Part shown: piece by piece, positions 9,142 through 21,581 of the stretch
Numbering within the stretch: position 1 is the first letter of the stretch
Layout of the letters: each line of letters begins with the position of its first letter
Assembly: GCF_020662345.1 (NCBI RefSeq)
Contig: NZ_VMOA01000006.1
Span: 87,967-151,966 of the forward strand
DNA length: 64,000 nt
From: Methylobacterium sp. W2
Lineage (GTDB): Bacteria; Pseudomonadota; Alphaproteobacteria; Rhizobiales; Beijerinckiaceae
Direction of reading: 5' to 3'
The notes under the pieces: model-generated
Database searches by the model: none
What the model was told of the DNA's origin: nothing
Seen by the model: only the letters and a program-made list of their open reading frames with translations
Position numbers and translations under genes: made by a program

Positions 9142-10251
9142 CTATTGATAGGTCGCCTTGAGGTTCAGAGTGCAGGTCCGTCCGATGCCCTCGTAATGCT
9201 CGGCGAGCCAAGCTTGCGCCGCCGCGCGACCCTTGTCGCGCAGGCCCTCGAACACGCGGATTCGGGCATCCATCCGCGAGGACGCCTTGTAATCGTCAAG
9301 CGCCCCCGTCCCGTCGATGCGGTGGACCAGCATGCGGTTGTAGTCGTTGCGACCGAGCACACCGTCCTCGATCAGCCCGTCGACGAAATCGATGGCGCGC
9401 AGTTCCCGCATCAGGTTGGCGTTGAAGGTAATCTCGTTGAGTCGGTCCTGGATCTCCTCGCGCGAGCGCGGGGTCTCGCGGCGCTCAACCGGATTGATCT
9501 GGACAAGCACCACGTCGCGGGTCCTGGCCCCGTGGAAGAGCGGGTAGATCGGCGGGTTGCCGAGATAGCCGCCGTCCCAATAGGGCACGCCGTCGATTTC
9601 CACCGCCTGGAACACTGTCGGCAGGCAGGCCGAGGCCATCAGATGATCGATGCTGAGGGAATCCCGCTCGAAGATGGCGAGCTTGCCGGTCCAGACATTG
9701 GTGGCCGAGACATAGATCCCGGCGGTCTCCGCCGCCCGGAGGCGTTCGAAATCCACGTGCTTGGCCAGAGCCTTGCGCAGCGGGTTCACGTTGAGCGGGT
9801 TGGAGACGTAAGGGCTGGTCTTGAGCGCCCGCATCCAGAAATCCAGAACCGGGTTCTCGTTCCAGAAATCGAAGAGCCGGTCGAACACGCCGCGCTGGGC
9901 CGGCCACAGGTCGCCGTCGAGGCTCGCCTCGCGCCAGAACCGGTCGAGGGCGGCGCGGGCACCCTCCGGCCCTCCAACAATCCAGCCATCGACCATCACG
10001 ACCGCGTTCATCGCCCCGGCGCTGGCCCCGGTGACGGCCTCGAAGGCGAGCCGGCCATCCTCGATCAGGGCATCCAGCACGCCCCAGGTGAAGGCGCCAT
10101 GGGCGCCGCCGCCCTGCAGGGCCAGCGCCACGGTCTTCTCGGCATTCGGACCAGCCAAGCTGACGGGCGGGCGCGAGGCGGGGCGCGGCGGGGCCACTTC
10201 CATGTCGGTAGAGGGCGAATCGACCGGGGCAGGCTGGTGGGAATCGAGCAT
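9142..10251 (-). CDS. Patatin-like lipase/phospholipase
   Basis: 369 residues from ATG 10251, chosen because GGAG lies six bases upstream; an open frame extends further 5' but lacks such a signal. The oxyanion-hole motif GGGAHGAF follows residue 46, the nucleophile elbow is GASAG with Ser77, and the catalytic aspartate is in DGG at 226-228, so the Ser-Asp dyad is intact. The C-terminal third resembles the DUF3734 extension of long bacterial patatins. The substrate is unknown: acyl lipids are usual, while in some bacteria such proteins are associated with PHB metabolism. A PhaR-type palindrome 55 bases upstream favours that link here, as inference. Confidence 0.82.
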   Translation of the reverse strand: MLDSHQPAPVDSPSTDMEVAPPRPASRPPVSLAGPNAEKTVALALQGGGAHGAFTWGVLDALIEDGRLAFEAVTGASAGAMNAVVMVDGWIVGGPEGARAALDRFWREASLDGDLWPAQRGVFDRLFDFWNENPVLDFWMRALKTSPYVSNPLNVNPLRKALAKHVDFERLRAAETAGIYVSATNVWTGKLAIFERDSLSIDHLMASACLPTVFQAVEIDGVPYWDGGYLGNPPIYPLFHGARTRDVVLVQINPVERRETPRSREEIQDRLNEITFNANLMRELRAIDFVDGLIEDGVLGRNDYNRMLVHRIDGTGALDDYKASSRMDARIRVFEGLRDKGRAAAQAWLAEHYEGIGRTCTLNLKATYQ

Positions 10252-10667
10252 CGTCAGCTCCACGTGGCAGGATTGCACAAGCGCATCGATAAGGTGCGCA
10301 TGGGCATGCTGCATTGCAGCATCAAAGGTCGCAGGGCAGCAAACCGGTGACTGCATGGATCGGTTCCGCTTGGCCCGTTCCTGTGGCGGACATGTCGCAC
10401 TGCGCCAATTCCCTCGACATCGCCCATGAGATAAGACATGTCAGCCGACGCTGAGCCAACGTGTTGCGCGCGGTCCGTCCTGCCCCGTGGTTCCACCATG
10501 CGGTACGCGGGCTTGACGCATGCGGCGCGCCATCTCAGCTAACCGGCAAGGGTCTCGATCACCGGACCCTTCACCCGATCTTCGCAAAGGATCGGCAGGA
10601 TTCGATACCAGACGACCATGGCCGGGCGCTCGCTTCAGGGCAGGCCAAGCCATAAGCAAGGTCAGCG
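10252..10667. other. Intergenic region between patatin-like gene and ispG
   Basis: 416 bases separate the two divergent genes. Apart from the palindrome at 10306-10322 I see no coding potential or recognisable promoter; it should hold the promoters of both genes. Confidence 0.5.
10306..10322. promoter_or_regulatory. CTGC-N3-GCAG palindrome, candidate PhaR site
   Basis: ATGCTGCA (10306-10313) and TGCAGCAT (10315-10322) form an eight-base-arm palindrome with a one-base centre. It contains CTGC-N3-GCAG (10309-10319), the TGC-rich motif reported for the PHB repressor PhaR in Paracoccus and Rhodobacter. It sits 55 bases upstream of the patatin-like gene start, where a repressor could block transcription. 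A phaR gene is present at 23090. Confidence 0.45.
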
Positions 10668-11990
10668 ATGGACGCCATGATGGAAGCCACTTCCGCCGAT
10701 CCGTTCGGCCCCGGCATTTCGATTACCGGCCCGGAGATCGCCGGTCCGACGCCGCGCCACCGCACGGTGGGGGTCACGGTGGGCGAGGGCGAGGGAGCCG
10801 TCACCGTCGGTGGAGGCGCCCCGGTCGTCGTCCAGTCGATGACCAACACCGACACGGCCGATATCGATGCCACCGTGGCGCAGGTCGCCGCCCTGTCGCG
10901 AGCCGGCTCCGAACTCGTGCGCATCACCGTCGACCGCGACGAGGCGGCGGCCGCCGTCCCGAAGATTCGCGACCGGCTGGCCCGCATCGGCGTCCACGTG
11001 CCGCTCGTGGGCGACTTCCATTATATCGGCCACAAACTCCTCTCCGATCATCCGGCCTGCGCCGAGGCCCTGGACAAGTACCGGATCAATCCGGGGAATG
11101 TCGGCTTCAAGGAGAAGAAGGACACGCAGTTCTCGACCATCGTCGAGCAGGCGATCCGCTACGGCAAGACCATCCGCATCGGCGCCAATTGGGGCTCGCT
11201 GGACGAGGCTCTGCTCACCCACCTGATGGACGAGAACGCCCGGTCCGCGCGTCCCATCGATGCTCGCGCCGTGATGCGCGAGGCCATGGTGCGATCGGCC
11301 CTGTCCTCGGCCCAGCGCGCCGAAGAACTCGGCCTTCCCAAGAACCGGATCATCCTCTCGGCCAAGGTCTCGGCGGTGCAGGATCTGATTGCGGTCTACC
11401 GTGAGGTCGCCCGGCGCTCCGACTACGCGATCCATCTCGGTCTCACCGAGGCCGGCATGGGCTCGAAGGGTCTGGTCGCGGCCTCCGCGGCTATCGGCGT
11501 GCTGCTCCAGGAAGGCATCGGCGACACGATCCGCTATTCGCTGACCCCGATGCCCGGCGGAGACCGCACCGTGGAGGTCAAGGCCTCGCAGGAACTCCTG
11601 CAGACCATGGGCTTCCGCACCTTCGTGCCGATGGTCGCCGCCTGTCCCGGTTGCGGCCGCACCACCTCGACCACGTTCCAGGAACTCGCTCGCGACATCC
11701 AGAACTGGATCGTCACCTCGATGCCGGAATGGAAGAAGACCTATCCGGGGGTCGAGGGCCTGAACGTCGCGGTGATGGGCTGCATCGTCAACGGACCCGG
11801 CGAATCGAAGCATGCCGATATCGGCATCTCGCTGCCCGGCACAGGCGAGACCCCCACCGCCCCGGTCTTCATCGACGGCAAGAAGGCGATGACCCTGCGC
11901 GGCGCCACACTCGCCAAGGATTTCGAGACGGTGGTGATCGACTATATCGAGCGCCGTTTCGGCCAGGGCGCCCGCACCGCCGCCGAGTGA
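10668..11990 (+). CDS. ispG: (E)-4-hydroxy-3-methylbut-2-enyl-diphosphate synthase
   Basis: 440 residues. A [4Fe-4S] enzyme of the MEP isoprenoid pathway that converts the cyclic diphosphate MEcPP to HMBPP. The three cluster ligands are visible as Cys326 and Cys329 (CPGCGR) and Cys372 (CIVNGPGES). The N-terminal TIM-barrel blocks [11 protein letters not shown] and YRINPGNVG are typical. The ATG at 10668 has AAGG six bases upstream. It is monocistronic and ends before a strong hairpin. The glycine-alanine-rich N-terminus is a little longer than in E. coli. Confidence 0.96.
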   Translation: MDAMMEATSADPFGPGISITGPEIAGPTPRHRTVGVTVGEGEGAVTVGGGAPVVVQSMTNTDTADIDATVAQVAALSRAGSELVRITVDRDEAAAAVPKIRDRLARIGVHVPLVGDFHYIGHKLLSDHPACAEALDKYRINPGNVGFKEKKDTQFSTIVEQAIRYGKTIRIGANWGSLDEALLTHLMDENARSARPIDARAVMREAMVRSALSSAQRAEELGLPKNRIILSAKVSAVQDLIAVYREVARRSDYAIHLGLTEAGMGSKGLVAASAAIGVLLQEGIGDTIRYSLTPMPGGDRTVEVKASQELLQTMGFRTFVPMVAACPGCGRTTSTTFQELARDIQNWIVTSMPEWKKTYPGVEGLNVAVMGCIVNGPGESKHADIGISLPGTGETPTAPVFIDGKKAMTLRGATLAKDFETVVIDYIERRFGQGARTAAE

Positions 11991-12305
11991 GCCCGTCCGT
12001 CGTGACGCCCGTCGCCCCGCGCTGCTCCGGCACGCGGGGCGACTCCGCTCGCCTCCCCGCAGAAGACTTCCCGGCCATTGCGGGATCGTCGTTCTCGGCG
12101 TCACACCCGCATGATACGACTTTGGCATGCTTCGCGCTGGGAGTTTTCGTGCACCGGTGTCTTGGTGGCCGGCCGCCGGTTCGGCCACGATACGTCGGCG
12201 CGAGGCGGGGCAGGGGGGCGCTCGCCCGTCTCCGTCGCCCGCGTCACAAAATCCGAGCCTCCCCGTTCGATCCCTCTCCCCGTCGCAGAAGCCTGATCGC
12301 AGCGC
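11991..12305 (+). other. Intergenic region ispG-kup
   Basis: 315 bases without a convincing gene. It begins with the hairpin at 12011-12043 and must contain the kup promoter; no specific operator was recognised. Confidence 0.5.
12011..12043 (+). terminator. Perfect 11-bp hairpin after ispG
   Basis: GTCGCCCCGCG (12011-12021) pairs exactly with CGCGGGGCGAC (12033-12043) around an 11-base loop, 21 bases after the ispG stop. It lacks a U-run, so it may act as an RNA 3' end-stabiliser or weak terminator. Confidence 0.55.
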
Positions 12306-14258
12306 ATGACGCAAACCGCCATCCCGAGCGTCCCCGACGCTCAGCCCGGCCCCGCGGCCCGACCCGAGACCGGGTCCGGCGATCAGGGGGCGGGCAATCA
12401 CGGGCACGGGAAGACGAGCTTCTGGACGCTGGTCGTTGGCTCTGTCGGAGTCGTCTACGGCGACATCGGCACTAGCCCGCTCTATGCCTTCCGCGAGGCC
12501 CTCGGCCCGGCGAGGGCGGACGGTATCCTGCTGCCCGAGGAGGTCCTCGGCACAACGTCGCTGATCCTCTGGGCGCTGCTGCTGATCGTCACGATCAAGT
12601 ACGTCGTCATCCTGCTGCGCATGGACAATAACGGCGAGGGCGGAATCCTCTCGCTGATGGCGCTCGCTCGCAAGGCGCTCGGCGGTTCGCGCATCGTCTT
12701 CATGCTCGGGCTACTCGGCGCCTCCCTGTTCTACGGCGACGCCGTCATCACGCCGGCGATCTCCGTGCTCTCGGCGGTGGAGGGCCTGAAACTCGTCACC
12801 CCAGCCTTTGAGCATTACGTCCTACCGATTACGGTGGCGATCATCTTCGCCCTGTTCATGGTGCAGAGCCGGGGCACCAGCAAGGTGGCGGCCTTCTTCG
12901 GCCCGATCATGGTGGTCTGGTTTCTGGCTCTGGGTCTCGCGGCCCTGCCGCACATCGTCTCGCGGCCGGAGGTCTTCCAGGCGTTCAATCCCTGGTACGC
13001 GCTGCATTATCTTCTCGGCCACGGCACCGGGGCGCTGGTGGCGCTGGGCGCAGTCTTCCTCGCGGTAACCGGCGCCGAGGCGCTGTTCGCCGATCTCGGG
13101 CATTTCGGGCGCCGGCCGATCCAGGTGGCCTGGCTCGGCCTCGTGGCCCCGTGCCTGACACTGAACTATCTCGGCCAGACGGCGCTGGTTCTCAACGCAC
13201 CGGACACGACCGATCCGTTCTACCAGCTCGTCCCCGAATGGGGACTTCTGCCCATGGTGATCTTGGCGACCATCGCCACCGTCACCGCAAGCCAGGCCGT
13301 CATCACCGGGGCGTTCTCCCTGTCGCGCCAGGCAATCCAGCTCGGCCTGCTCCCGCGCCTTGAAATCCGACACACCTCGGAATCGCATTCCGGCCAGATC
13401 TTCCTGCCGCAGGTGAACATCCTGCTGCTGATTGGGGTCGTGGTCCTGGCGATCCTGTTCCGATCGTCCTCGGCCCTGGCTTCCGCCTACGGCATCGCCG
13501 TGACGGGCACGATGCTGCTGACCGCGAGCATGGGTTTCATCGTGCTCTGGAAGTCGTGGAAATGGTCGCCGATCGCCGCCGCCGCCGCGATCATGCCGTT
13601 CATCGTCATCGAGTTCCTGTTTCTGCTCTCGAACATGCTGAAGGTGTTCGAGGGCGGCTACGTGCCCCTCGTGCTGGCCGGATTCCTGATCGTCGTGATG
13701 TGGACCTGGGTGCGGGGCGTGAACATTCTGTTCAACAAGACCCGCAAGACCGACGTGCCGCTGCTCGAACTCGTGGGCATGCTGGAGAAGAGCCCGCCCC
13801 ATCACGTGCGCGGCACGGCGGTGTTCCTCACCAGCGACCCGTCGATCGCCCCGGCGGCCCTGCTGCACAACCTCAAGCACAACAAGGTGCTGCACGAGAA
13901 GAACGTGATTCTCACGGTCGAGACCGTGGACACCCCTCGCGCCAGCGAGGCGGACCGTATCCGCCTGGAGCCGATCGGCCCCCACTTCTCGAAGATCGTG
14001 ATGAAGTTCGGCTACATGGAGCAGCCCAACATCCCGCGGACGCTGACGCTCCTGAAGAAGCAGGGCTTCAAGTTCGACATCATGGCGACGTCGTTCTTCC
14101 TGTCGCGCCGCTCGATCCGCCCCGCCGCACATTCCGGCATGCCGCTCTGGCAGGACCGGATCTTCATCACGCTCGCCAAGAACGCCAACGACGCCACCGA
14201 CTTCTTCCAGATCCCCACCGGCCGCGTGGTGGAGGTGGGGACTCAGGTCACGGTCTGA
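12306..14258 (+). CDS. kup: Low-affinity potassium/proton symporter Kup
   Basis: 650 residues of an inner-membrane potassium transporter. The family signature [16 protein letters not shown] is at about residues 50-65, followed by roughly twelve hydrophobic segments to about residue 475, then a hydrophilic cytoplasmic C-terminal domain of about 170 residues. The first 38 residues are polar and lack homology to the core. Length is normal for the alphaproteobacterial family. It converges on the sleB gene with only ten bases between the stops. Confidence 0.94.
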   Translation: MTQTAIPSVPDAQPGPAARPETGSGDQGAGNHGHGKTSFWTLVVGSVGVVYGDIGTSPLYAFREALGPARADGILLPEEVLGTTSLILWALLLIVTIKYVVILLRMDNNGEGGILSLMALARKALGGSRIVFMLGLLGASLFYGDAVITPAISVLSAVEGLKLVTPAFEHYVLPITVAIIFALFMVQSRGTSKVAAFFGPIMVVWFLALGLAALPHIVSRPEVFQAFNPWYALHYLLGHGTGALVALGAVFLAVTGAEALFADLGHFGRRPIQVAWLGLVAPCLTLNYLGQTALVLNAPDTTDPFYQLVPEWGLLPMVILATIATVTASQAVITGAFSLSRQAIQLGLLPRLEIRHTSESHSGQIFLPQVNILLLIGVVVLAILFRSSSALASAYGIAVTGTMLLTASMGFIVLWKSWKWSPIAAAAAIMPFIVIEFLFLLSNMLKVFEGGYVPLVLAGFLIVVMWTWVRGVNILFNKTRKTDVPLLELVGMLEKSPPHHVRGTAVFLTSDPSIAPAALLHNLKHNKVLHEKNVILTVETVDTPRASEADRIRLEPIGPHFSKIVMKFGYMEQPNIPRTLTLLKKQGFKFDIMATSFFLSRRSIRPAAHSGMPLWQDRIFITLAKNANDATDFFQIPTGRVVEVGTQVTV

Positions 14259-14268
14259 GCCGGCCGGG

Positions 14269-15141
14269 TCACGGCCTCGGCAGGTTGATGATGGGCGGCG
14301 GCGGAGGCGCCTCGGGGGCTAGGGCGGCCAGCGTCGCCGGGCTCTTGGCATGGGCGACACGCGTTCTCGCGACCGCCTTCGATGAGGCTTTGAAGCGCGC
14401 GTCCTGACCTACGGCGGCGCGAGAGGCGGCAACGGCGCGATCCGGTTCCGCCAGAGCCGTCGAGGCGGGCTGGGTCCCCGTCACGTCCGGCAGCGCGGCG
14501 ACCGGAGGAGTCGAGGGAATGCCCGCGGGGGCCGAATTCGCCACGACCTGAACCGGTGCTGTCTCGGGAATGGACGGGGTGGAGGCCGCGGCAAAGGCCA
14601 GGGCGGCCGGCGGTCGGGCCTGCTCTACGGCGCCGGGCTTGCGCTTCTCGTAGAAGGCGTTGCCGCCGGCCACGGCCACGTAATGCATGTTGTTGTAGTG
14701 GAACGTACGTCCGGCGGTGTGGAAGTACATGGCGCGACCTACCTTCGGGTGGCGCTGTCCGGCCAGGACCGCGTCGGCGGCGTCGGCGACCTTGGTCAGA
14801 TCCTTCTCCGCCATGGGCTTGGTGAGCACGCCGGTGGCGAATTGCCGGGGCTGGCCGACCACGGCGCAGATGCCGCCATTCGGGAAAGCTGCGGCTTCGA
14901 GGCGGTTCATCACCACCGTGCCGACGGCGAGCAGGCCCTCGGAATCGCTGCGGTTCGATTCGAAATACATGGCGCGTCCGAGGCAGTCGCGCTCCTCGTC
15001 GCTCACCGCCATGGGTCTGGCCGCGAGGCCCGGGCCGCCGAGGGAGCCGGTCGTGGTAGGGGAATTACAGGCACCGAGGCCCATCGTCGTCATCAGCAGG
15101 ACCCCGTAGAGTCCCGTCGTCGCCGATTGGGGATACCCCAT
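14269..15141 (-). CDS. Secreted SleB-type cell-wall hydrolase lipoprotein
   Basis: 290 residues. The N-terminus is a signal peptide ending in a lipobox LGAC, so the protein is probably lipid-anchored at residue 25. The conserved hydrolase_2/SleB domain starts at SDEERDCLGRAMYFES (about residue 47) with the expected glutamate, and continues through VVMNRL, GGICAVV and AMYFHTAG. These enzymes cleave peptidoglycan; spore cortex is the substrate in Bacillus, while in proteobacteria the role is wall remodelling. The C-terminal 110 residues are Ala/Pro-rich and low complexity. The gene lies downstream of an aldo/keto reductase on the same strand with 160 bases between. Confidence 0.85.
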   Translation of the reverse strand: MGYPQSATTGLYGVLLMTTMGLGACNSPTTTGSLGGPGLAARPMAVSDEERDCLGRAMYFESNRSDSEGLLAVGTVVMNRLEAAAFPNGGICAVVGQPRQFATGVLTKPMAEKDLTKVADAADAVLAGQRHPKVGRAMYFHTAGRTFHYNNMHYVAVAGGNAFYEKRKPGAVEQARPPAALAFAAASTPSIPETAPVQVVANSAPAGIPSTPPVAALPDVTGTQPASTALAEPDRAVAASRAAVGQDARFKASSKAVARTRVAHAKSPATLAALAPEAPPPPPIINLPRP

Positions 15142-15301
15142 GCCGTCTCGCTCCCGTCCGTTTCCTGGACGGTCTAGCTCGGCGGGAAATGTGGTTTCTT
15201 TTCGGATACGGTTCGAGAGGCCCGATCATCTTCCCGATGCTGTGGCCGGAAGGGCACGCCCGGCTTTTCTCGCTCCGGGCAGGGCGAACCCGGTCCGCGC
15301 C

Positions 15302-16141
15302 TCAGAGCATCGGCAGGTGCGCGGGCTTGGGCCCGCGCGGACAGGCCTCGTCGAGGCGCTGCCATTGACGATCGGTGAGGGTTAGGTCGCCGGCGGCAGC
15401 GTTGTCGTTCACATGCGCGAGGCGCGCGGCCTTCGGGATCGTGAAGACCGAGGCGGATCGCGTCAGCGCTGCGAGCGCGATCTGCCGCTGCGTCGCCCCC
15501 GTTTCGGCGGCAATCTCACCGAGCACGCGCCCGCCGGCCGAGTCCGGCCCGGGAAAATCGTCATGGCCGAAGGGGCTGTAGGCGACGACCGCGACGCCGT
15601 GTGCTTCGCACCAGGGCAGGACGGCATGTTCGATCGCCCGTTCCCCAAGGTGATAGAGCACCTGATTGCAAGCGATGCGGCCGTCTCCGGCCACGGCCAG
15701 GGCCTCCTCGAGGTCGGGAACGTCGAAATTGCTGACTCCCCACGAGAGCAGCTTGCCCTGCCGCACCAGCCCTTCGAAAGCCCCGATGGTTTCCTCGAGC
15801 GGAGTCCCACCCCGCCAGTGCAGGAGATAGCTGTCGAGCCGGTCCGTCTTCAGACGCGCCAGCGAGCGCTCGCAGGCAGTGACGACGGATCGGGCCGAGG
15901 CATGATTCGGCAGCACCTTCGAGACGAGAAACACCTCGTCGCGCCGCCCCGCGATCGCCTCGGCCACGACGAGTTCGGCCTCGCCATACATGTCGGCGGT
16001 GTCGATATGGCTCATCCCCAGATCAAGCCCGCGCCGCAGGGCAGCCACGGCGTCGGGCCGGTGGCCTTCGTCCAGGGACCACGTGCCCTGACCGATGACG
16101 GGGACGGGACGCCCGGTCGGCCCGAAGATCTTCTGTCGCAT
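15302..16141 (-). CDS. Aldo/keto reductase
   Basis: 279 residues with a complete catalytic tetrad: Asp47 and Tyr52 (HIDTADMYG), Lys75 (LVSKV) and His108 (LLHW). SWGVSNF and the C-terminal TIPKAAR NADPH-binding region are present. The natural substrate cannot be read from the sequence. ATG 16141 was chosen because the protein then begins at the first beta strand (MRQKIFGPTGRPVPVIGQGT). It lies 70 bases downstream of secA on the same strand, which may mean read-through rather than functional linkage. Confidence 0.9.
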   Translation of the reverse strand: MRQKIFGPTGRPVPVIGQGTWSLDEGHRPDAVAALRRGLDLGMSHIDTADMYGEAELVVAEAIAGRRDEVFLVSKVLPNHASARSVVTACERSLARLKTDRLDSYLLHWRGGTPLEETIGAFEGLVRQGKLLSWGVSNFDVPDLEEALAVAGDGRIACNQVLYHLGERAIEHAVLPWCEAHGVAVVAYSPFGHDDFPGPDSAGGRVLGEIAAETGATQRQIALAALTRSASVFTIPKAARLAHVNDNAAAGDLTLTDRQWQRLDEACPRGPKPAHLPML

Positions 16142-16212
16142 GCGATGCTCCGGTGGACGACCGACGGGCGGATGCACGGACCGGATCGAACAACCGGCCG
16201 TGCGTGTCCGGT

Positions 16213-19110
<2,898 letters not shown>

Positions 19111-19633
19111 CGTGAACCTGCGGTCGAGATATCTGAAGCGAGATATCGGAAGAGTGTGTTGGGCGGGCTTATAGAGGTAAATATTGCAGGGCGCATCCGA
19201 AAGGGCTGTGCCTTCGCGCGGACCCGCGACGATGACCCGGTCGCCCCTCACGGGGGGAATCCGGGCGTTGCCTCCGCAGGGCAAGGTAAGCCTGCGCCCG
19301 TCCGGAAGAACGGGCGAATCGGCTGTCGCCAAAGGGCTGGGGCCGTCAGTCGATCTCGCAGGAACCCGCGCCGGAGCTCACAAGGCGATCCTGCACGCAG
19401 CGGACGCCCTCCGCCGCACCGTCCGGTATCACGGCCGCTTCATCGTGATCGGGGGGACTCTCATCAAACCGCGCTTGCGCTTGCCTTCGGGCCTTGCCGG
19501 CGCCACGTGTGGCCCACAGATCCTCGCGGCGTACCGCCGCCTGTTCTGCTACCATTTGCCTGCTGCCATGCTTCCAAACCCGGCCGGACAGTGCCCCGAG
19601 GGCGTGGTACCATTTCCCGAGGAAACTCCATTC
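19111..19633. other. Divergent intergenic region secA / parvulin
   Basis: 523 bases between two divergent export-related genes. I see no reliable coding frame, RNA gene or repeat; it should hold both promoters. Confidence 0.5.
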
Positions 19634-20533
19634 ATGACGACGCCCCACCTTCTTCGGCGCACCGGCGCCGTGGCGCTGGCTTTTACTCTCCCCCTGGTCT
19701 CGGTCGCGCTGCCGATGCAGGCCCTGGCGCAGACGCCGCCGGCTGCCGCCCCCGCCGCGCCTCCTGTTGCGCCCGAGACGGTGGTGGCCAAGGTGAACGG
19801 CTCGCCGGTCACCGCGGGCGACCTCGCCATCGCCGCCGAGGATCCGGCGCTCTCCCTGCCCGGCGTCGACGAGGCCCAGAAGAAGAATCTGCTCATCGAC
19901 TACATGGTCGACCTCAAGGTCGGCGCGCAGGCGGCCGAGGCGGCCAAGGTCGGTGACTCGCCCGAGTTCCAGCGCAAGCTTGCCTACTTCAAGAGCAAGC
20001 TTCTCCTCGACGAGTACCTCGAGCGGGAGGCCAAGAAGGCAGTGACCCCGGAGGCCGCCAAAGCCCTCTACGACCAGACCCTCACCACGATGAAGCCGGA
20101 GGAGGAGGCCCATGCCCGCCACATCCTCGTGGACAACGAGGAGGAGGCCAAGAAGATCTCGGCCCGGATCAAGGGCGGCGAAGACTTCTCGAAGATCGCA
20201 GCGGAACTCTCCAAGGATCCCGGCTCCAAAGCCGAGGGCGGCGATCTCGGCTGGTTCACCAAGGAGCGCATGGTCGCCCCCTTCGCGGAGGCCGCCTTCA
20301 AGCTCCCGGTCGGCCAGGTCTCCGACCCAATCAAGACGCAGTTCGGCTGGCACGTGATCAAGGTGGAGGAGCGGCGCACCAAGCCGGTGCCGACCTTCGC
20401 CGAAATGAAGGATCAGGTGGACCAGTACCTCACCCGCAAGTCGCAGCAGGACCTGATCTTGAAGCTGCGTGAGAGCGCCAAGATCGAACGCACCGATGCG
20501 GGCACGCCCGCCGTGGCGCCCAAGGCTCCCTGA
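19634..20533 (+). CDS. Exported parvulin-type peptidyl-prolyl isomerase
   Basis: 299 residues. A cleavable signal peptide (about residues 1-33, ending MQALAQ) is followed by an Ala/Pro linker, a SurA/PrsA-like helical N-domain (VVAKVNGSPVTAGDLAIA), and a PpiC rotamase domain at about 155-250 (EEAHARHILV, GGDLGWFTKERMV, TQFGWHVIKVEER). It should assist folding of secreted and outer-membrane proteins in the periplasm. ATG 19634 is the start that gives the signal peptide. A strong bidirectional terminator follows. Membership in the PrsA/SurA/PpiC group is clear; which subfamily is less so. Confidence 0.88.
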   Translation: MTTPHLLRRTGAVALAFTLPLVSVALPMQALAQTPPAAAPAAPPVAPETVVAKVNGSPVTAGDLAIAAEDPALSLPGVDEAQKKNLLIDYMVDLKVGAQAAEAAKVGDSPEFQRKLAYFKSKLLLDEYLEREAKKAVTPEAAKALYDQTLTTMKPEEEAHARHILVDNEEEAKKISARIKGGEDFSKIAAELSKDPGSKAEGGDLGWFTKERMVAPFAEAAFKLPVGQVSDPIKTQFGWHVIKVEERRTKPVPTFAEMKDQVDQYLTRKSQQDLILKLRESAKIERTDAGTPAVAPKAP

Positions 20534-20571
20534 AGCTCGGTCCCTGAAGGCAGACGGTTTTCGAAAACGAA

Positions 20572-20603
20572 GAAGGCCTGCCCCGTCGCCGGGGCAGGCC
20601 TTC
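20572..20603. terminator. Strong bidirectional terminator
   Basis: GAAGGCCTGCCCC (20572-20584) pairs perfectly with 20591-20603 around a six-base loop. It lies between the converging parvulin and phaB genes, followed by GTCTTGT on the plus strand and preceded by an A-rich stretch that gives U residues on the minus strand. Confidence 0.85.
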
Positions 20604-20628
20604 GTCTTGTCGATGCCGCGGGAAAGCG

Positions 20629-21357
20629 TCAGGCGATGTACTGGGCGCCGTTGATCGTCAGGGTCGATCCGGTGATGAAGCCCGAATCTTCCGCCGCGAG
20701 GTATTCCACAGCGCGGGCGATCTCGGCGGCCTCGCCGAGGCGGCCCACGGGAATCGTCGAGATGATCTTGTTGCGGATGTCCTCCGGCACCGCCATCACC
20801 ATGTCGGTGGCGATGTAGCCCGGCGCGATCACGTTGACGGTGATGCCCTTCGAGGCGCTCTCCTGGGCCAGCGCCTTGGCGAAGCCGATCACGCCGGCCT
20901 TGGCGGCCGAGTAATTGGTCTGGCCGGCCTGGCCCTTCTGGCCGTTGATCGACGAGATCAGGATGATGCGGCCGAAGTTGCGGGCGCGCATGCCCTCGAT
21001 CACCGGACGGGTGACCGTGAACATCGAGTCGAGGTTGGTCTTGATGACCGCCTGCCATTTCTCGAAGGTCATCTTGTGGAACGCGCCGTCGCGGGTGATG
21101 CCGGCATTGTTCACTAGGATGTCGATGGGACCGAGCTCGGCCTCGACGGCCTTGATGCCGGCCTCGCAGGCGGCAAAATCGCCGACGTCGAACTTGAAGA
21201 CGGGAATGCCGGTCTCGGCCTTGAAGGCGTTGGCCGCCTCGTCGTTTCCGCCGTAATTGGCGGCCACCTTGTAGCCCTTGGCCTTGAGCCCCGTCGAGAT
21301 CGCGGCACCGATGCCGCGCGTTCCACCCGTGACGAGGGCAATGCGTTCCTGAGCCAT
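20629..21357 (-). CDS. phaB: Acetoacetyl-CoA reductase
   Basis: 242 residues, a short-chain dehydrogenase. The NADPH-binding motif TGGTRGIG is at residues 10-17, NNAG at about 88, and the catalytic Ser, Tyr and Lys are in ILISSINGQKG and YSAAKAG. The PhaB-typical C-terminus GSTLTINGAQYIA is present. It reduces acetoacetyl-CoA to (R)-3-hydroxybutyryl-CoA for PHB synthesis; in methylotrophs the same step also feeds the ethylmalonyl-CoA pathway. It lies 224 bases downstream of phaA on the same strand, giving the common phaA-phaB order. PHB synthase is not in the window. Confidence 0.95.
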   Translation of the reverse strand: MAQERIALVTGGTRGIGAAISTGLKAKGYKVAANYGGNDEAANAFKAETGIPVFKFDVGDFAACEAGIKAVEAELGPIDILVNNAGITRDGAFHKMTFEKWQAVIKTNLDSMFTVTRPVIEGMRARNFGRIILISSINGQKGQAGQTNYSAAKAGVIGFAKALAQESASKGITVNVIAPGYIATDMVMAVPEDIRNKIISTIPVGRLGEAAEIARAVEYLAAEDSGFITGSTLTINGAQYIA

Positions 21358-21581
21358 GGCTTCCTCCGATTTTCTTTGATGTTCGATGGCGTGCGTAATG
21401 CAATTTCTTGCAGATTTTCGGCGCGGGCGGGCTTAGCCCAATCGGCTCCGCCCGCCCATGCCATTTAAATTTGCTGCGTTCTCAAGAATTCTCCAAGACA
21501 ATGTCCCCAATGTTTGCGGGCATCCTCGCGGATCTGTCACGAACGCAGAGATTATACTGTATTCAATCGAGCTCGGTCGGG

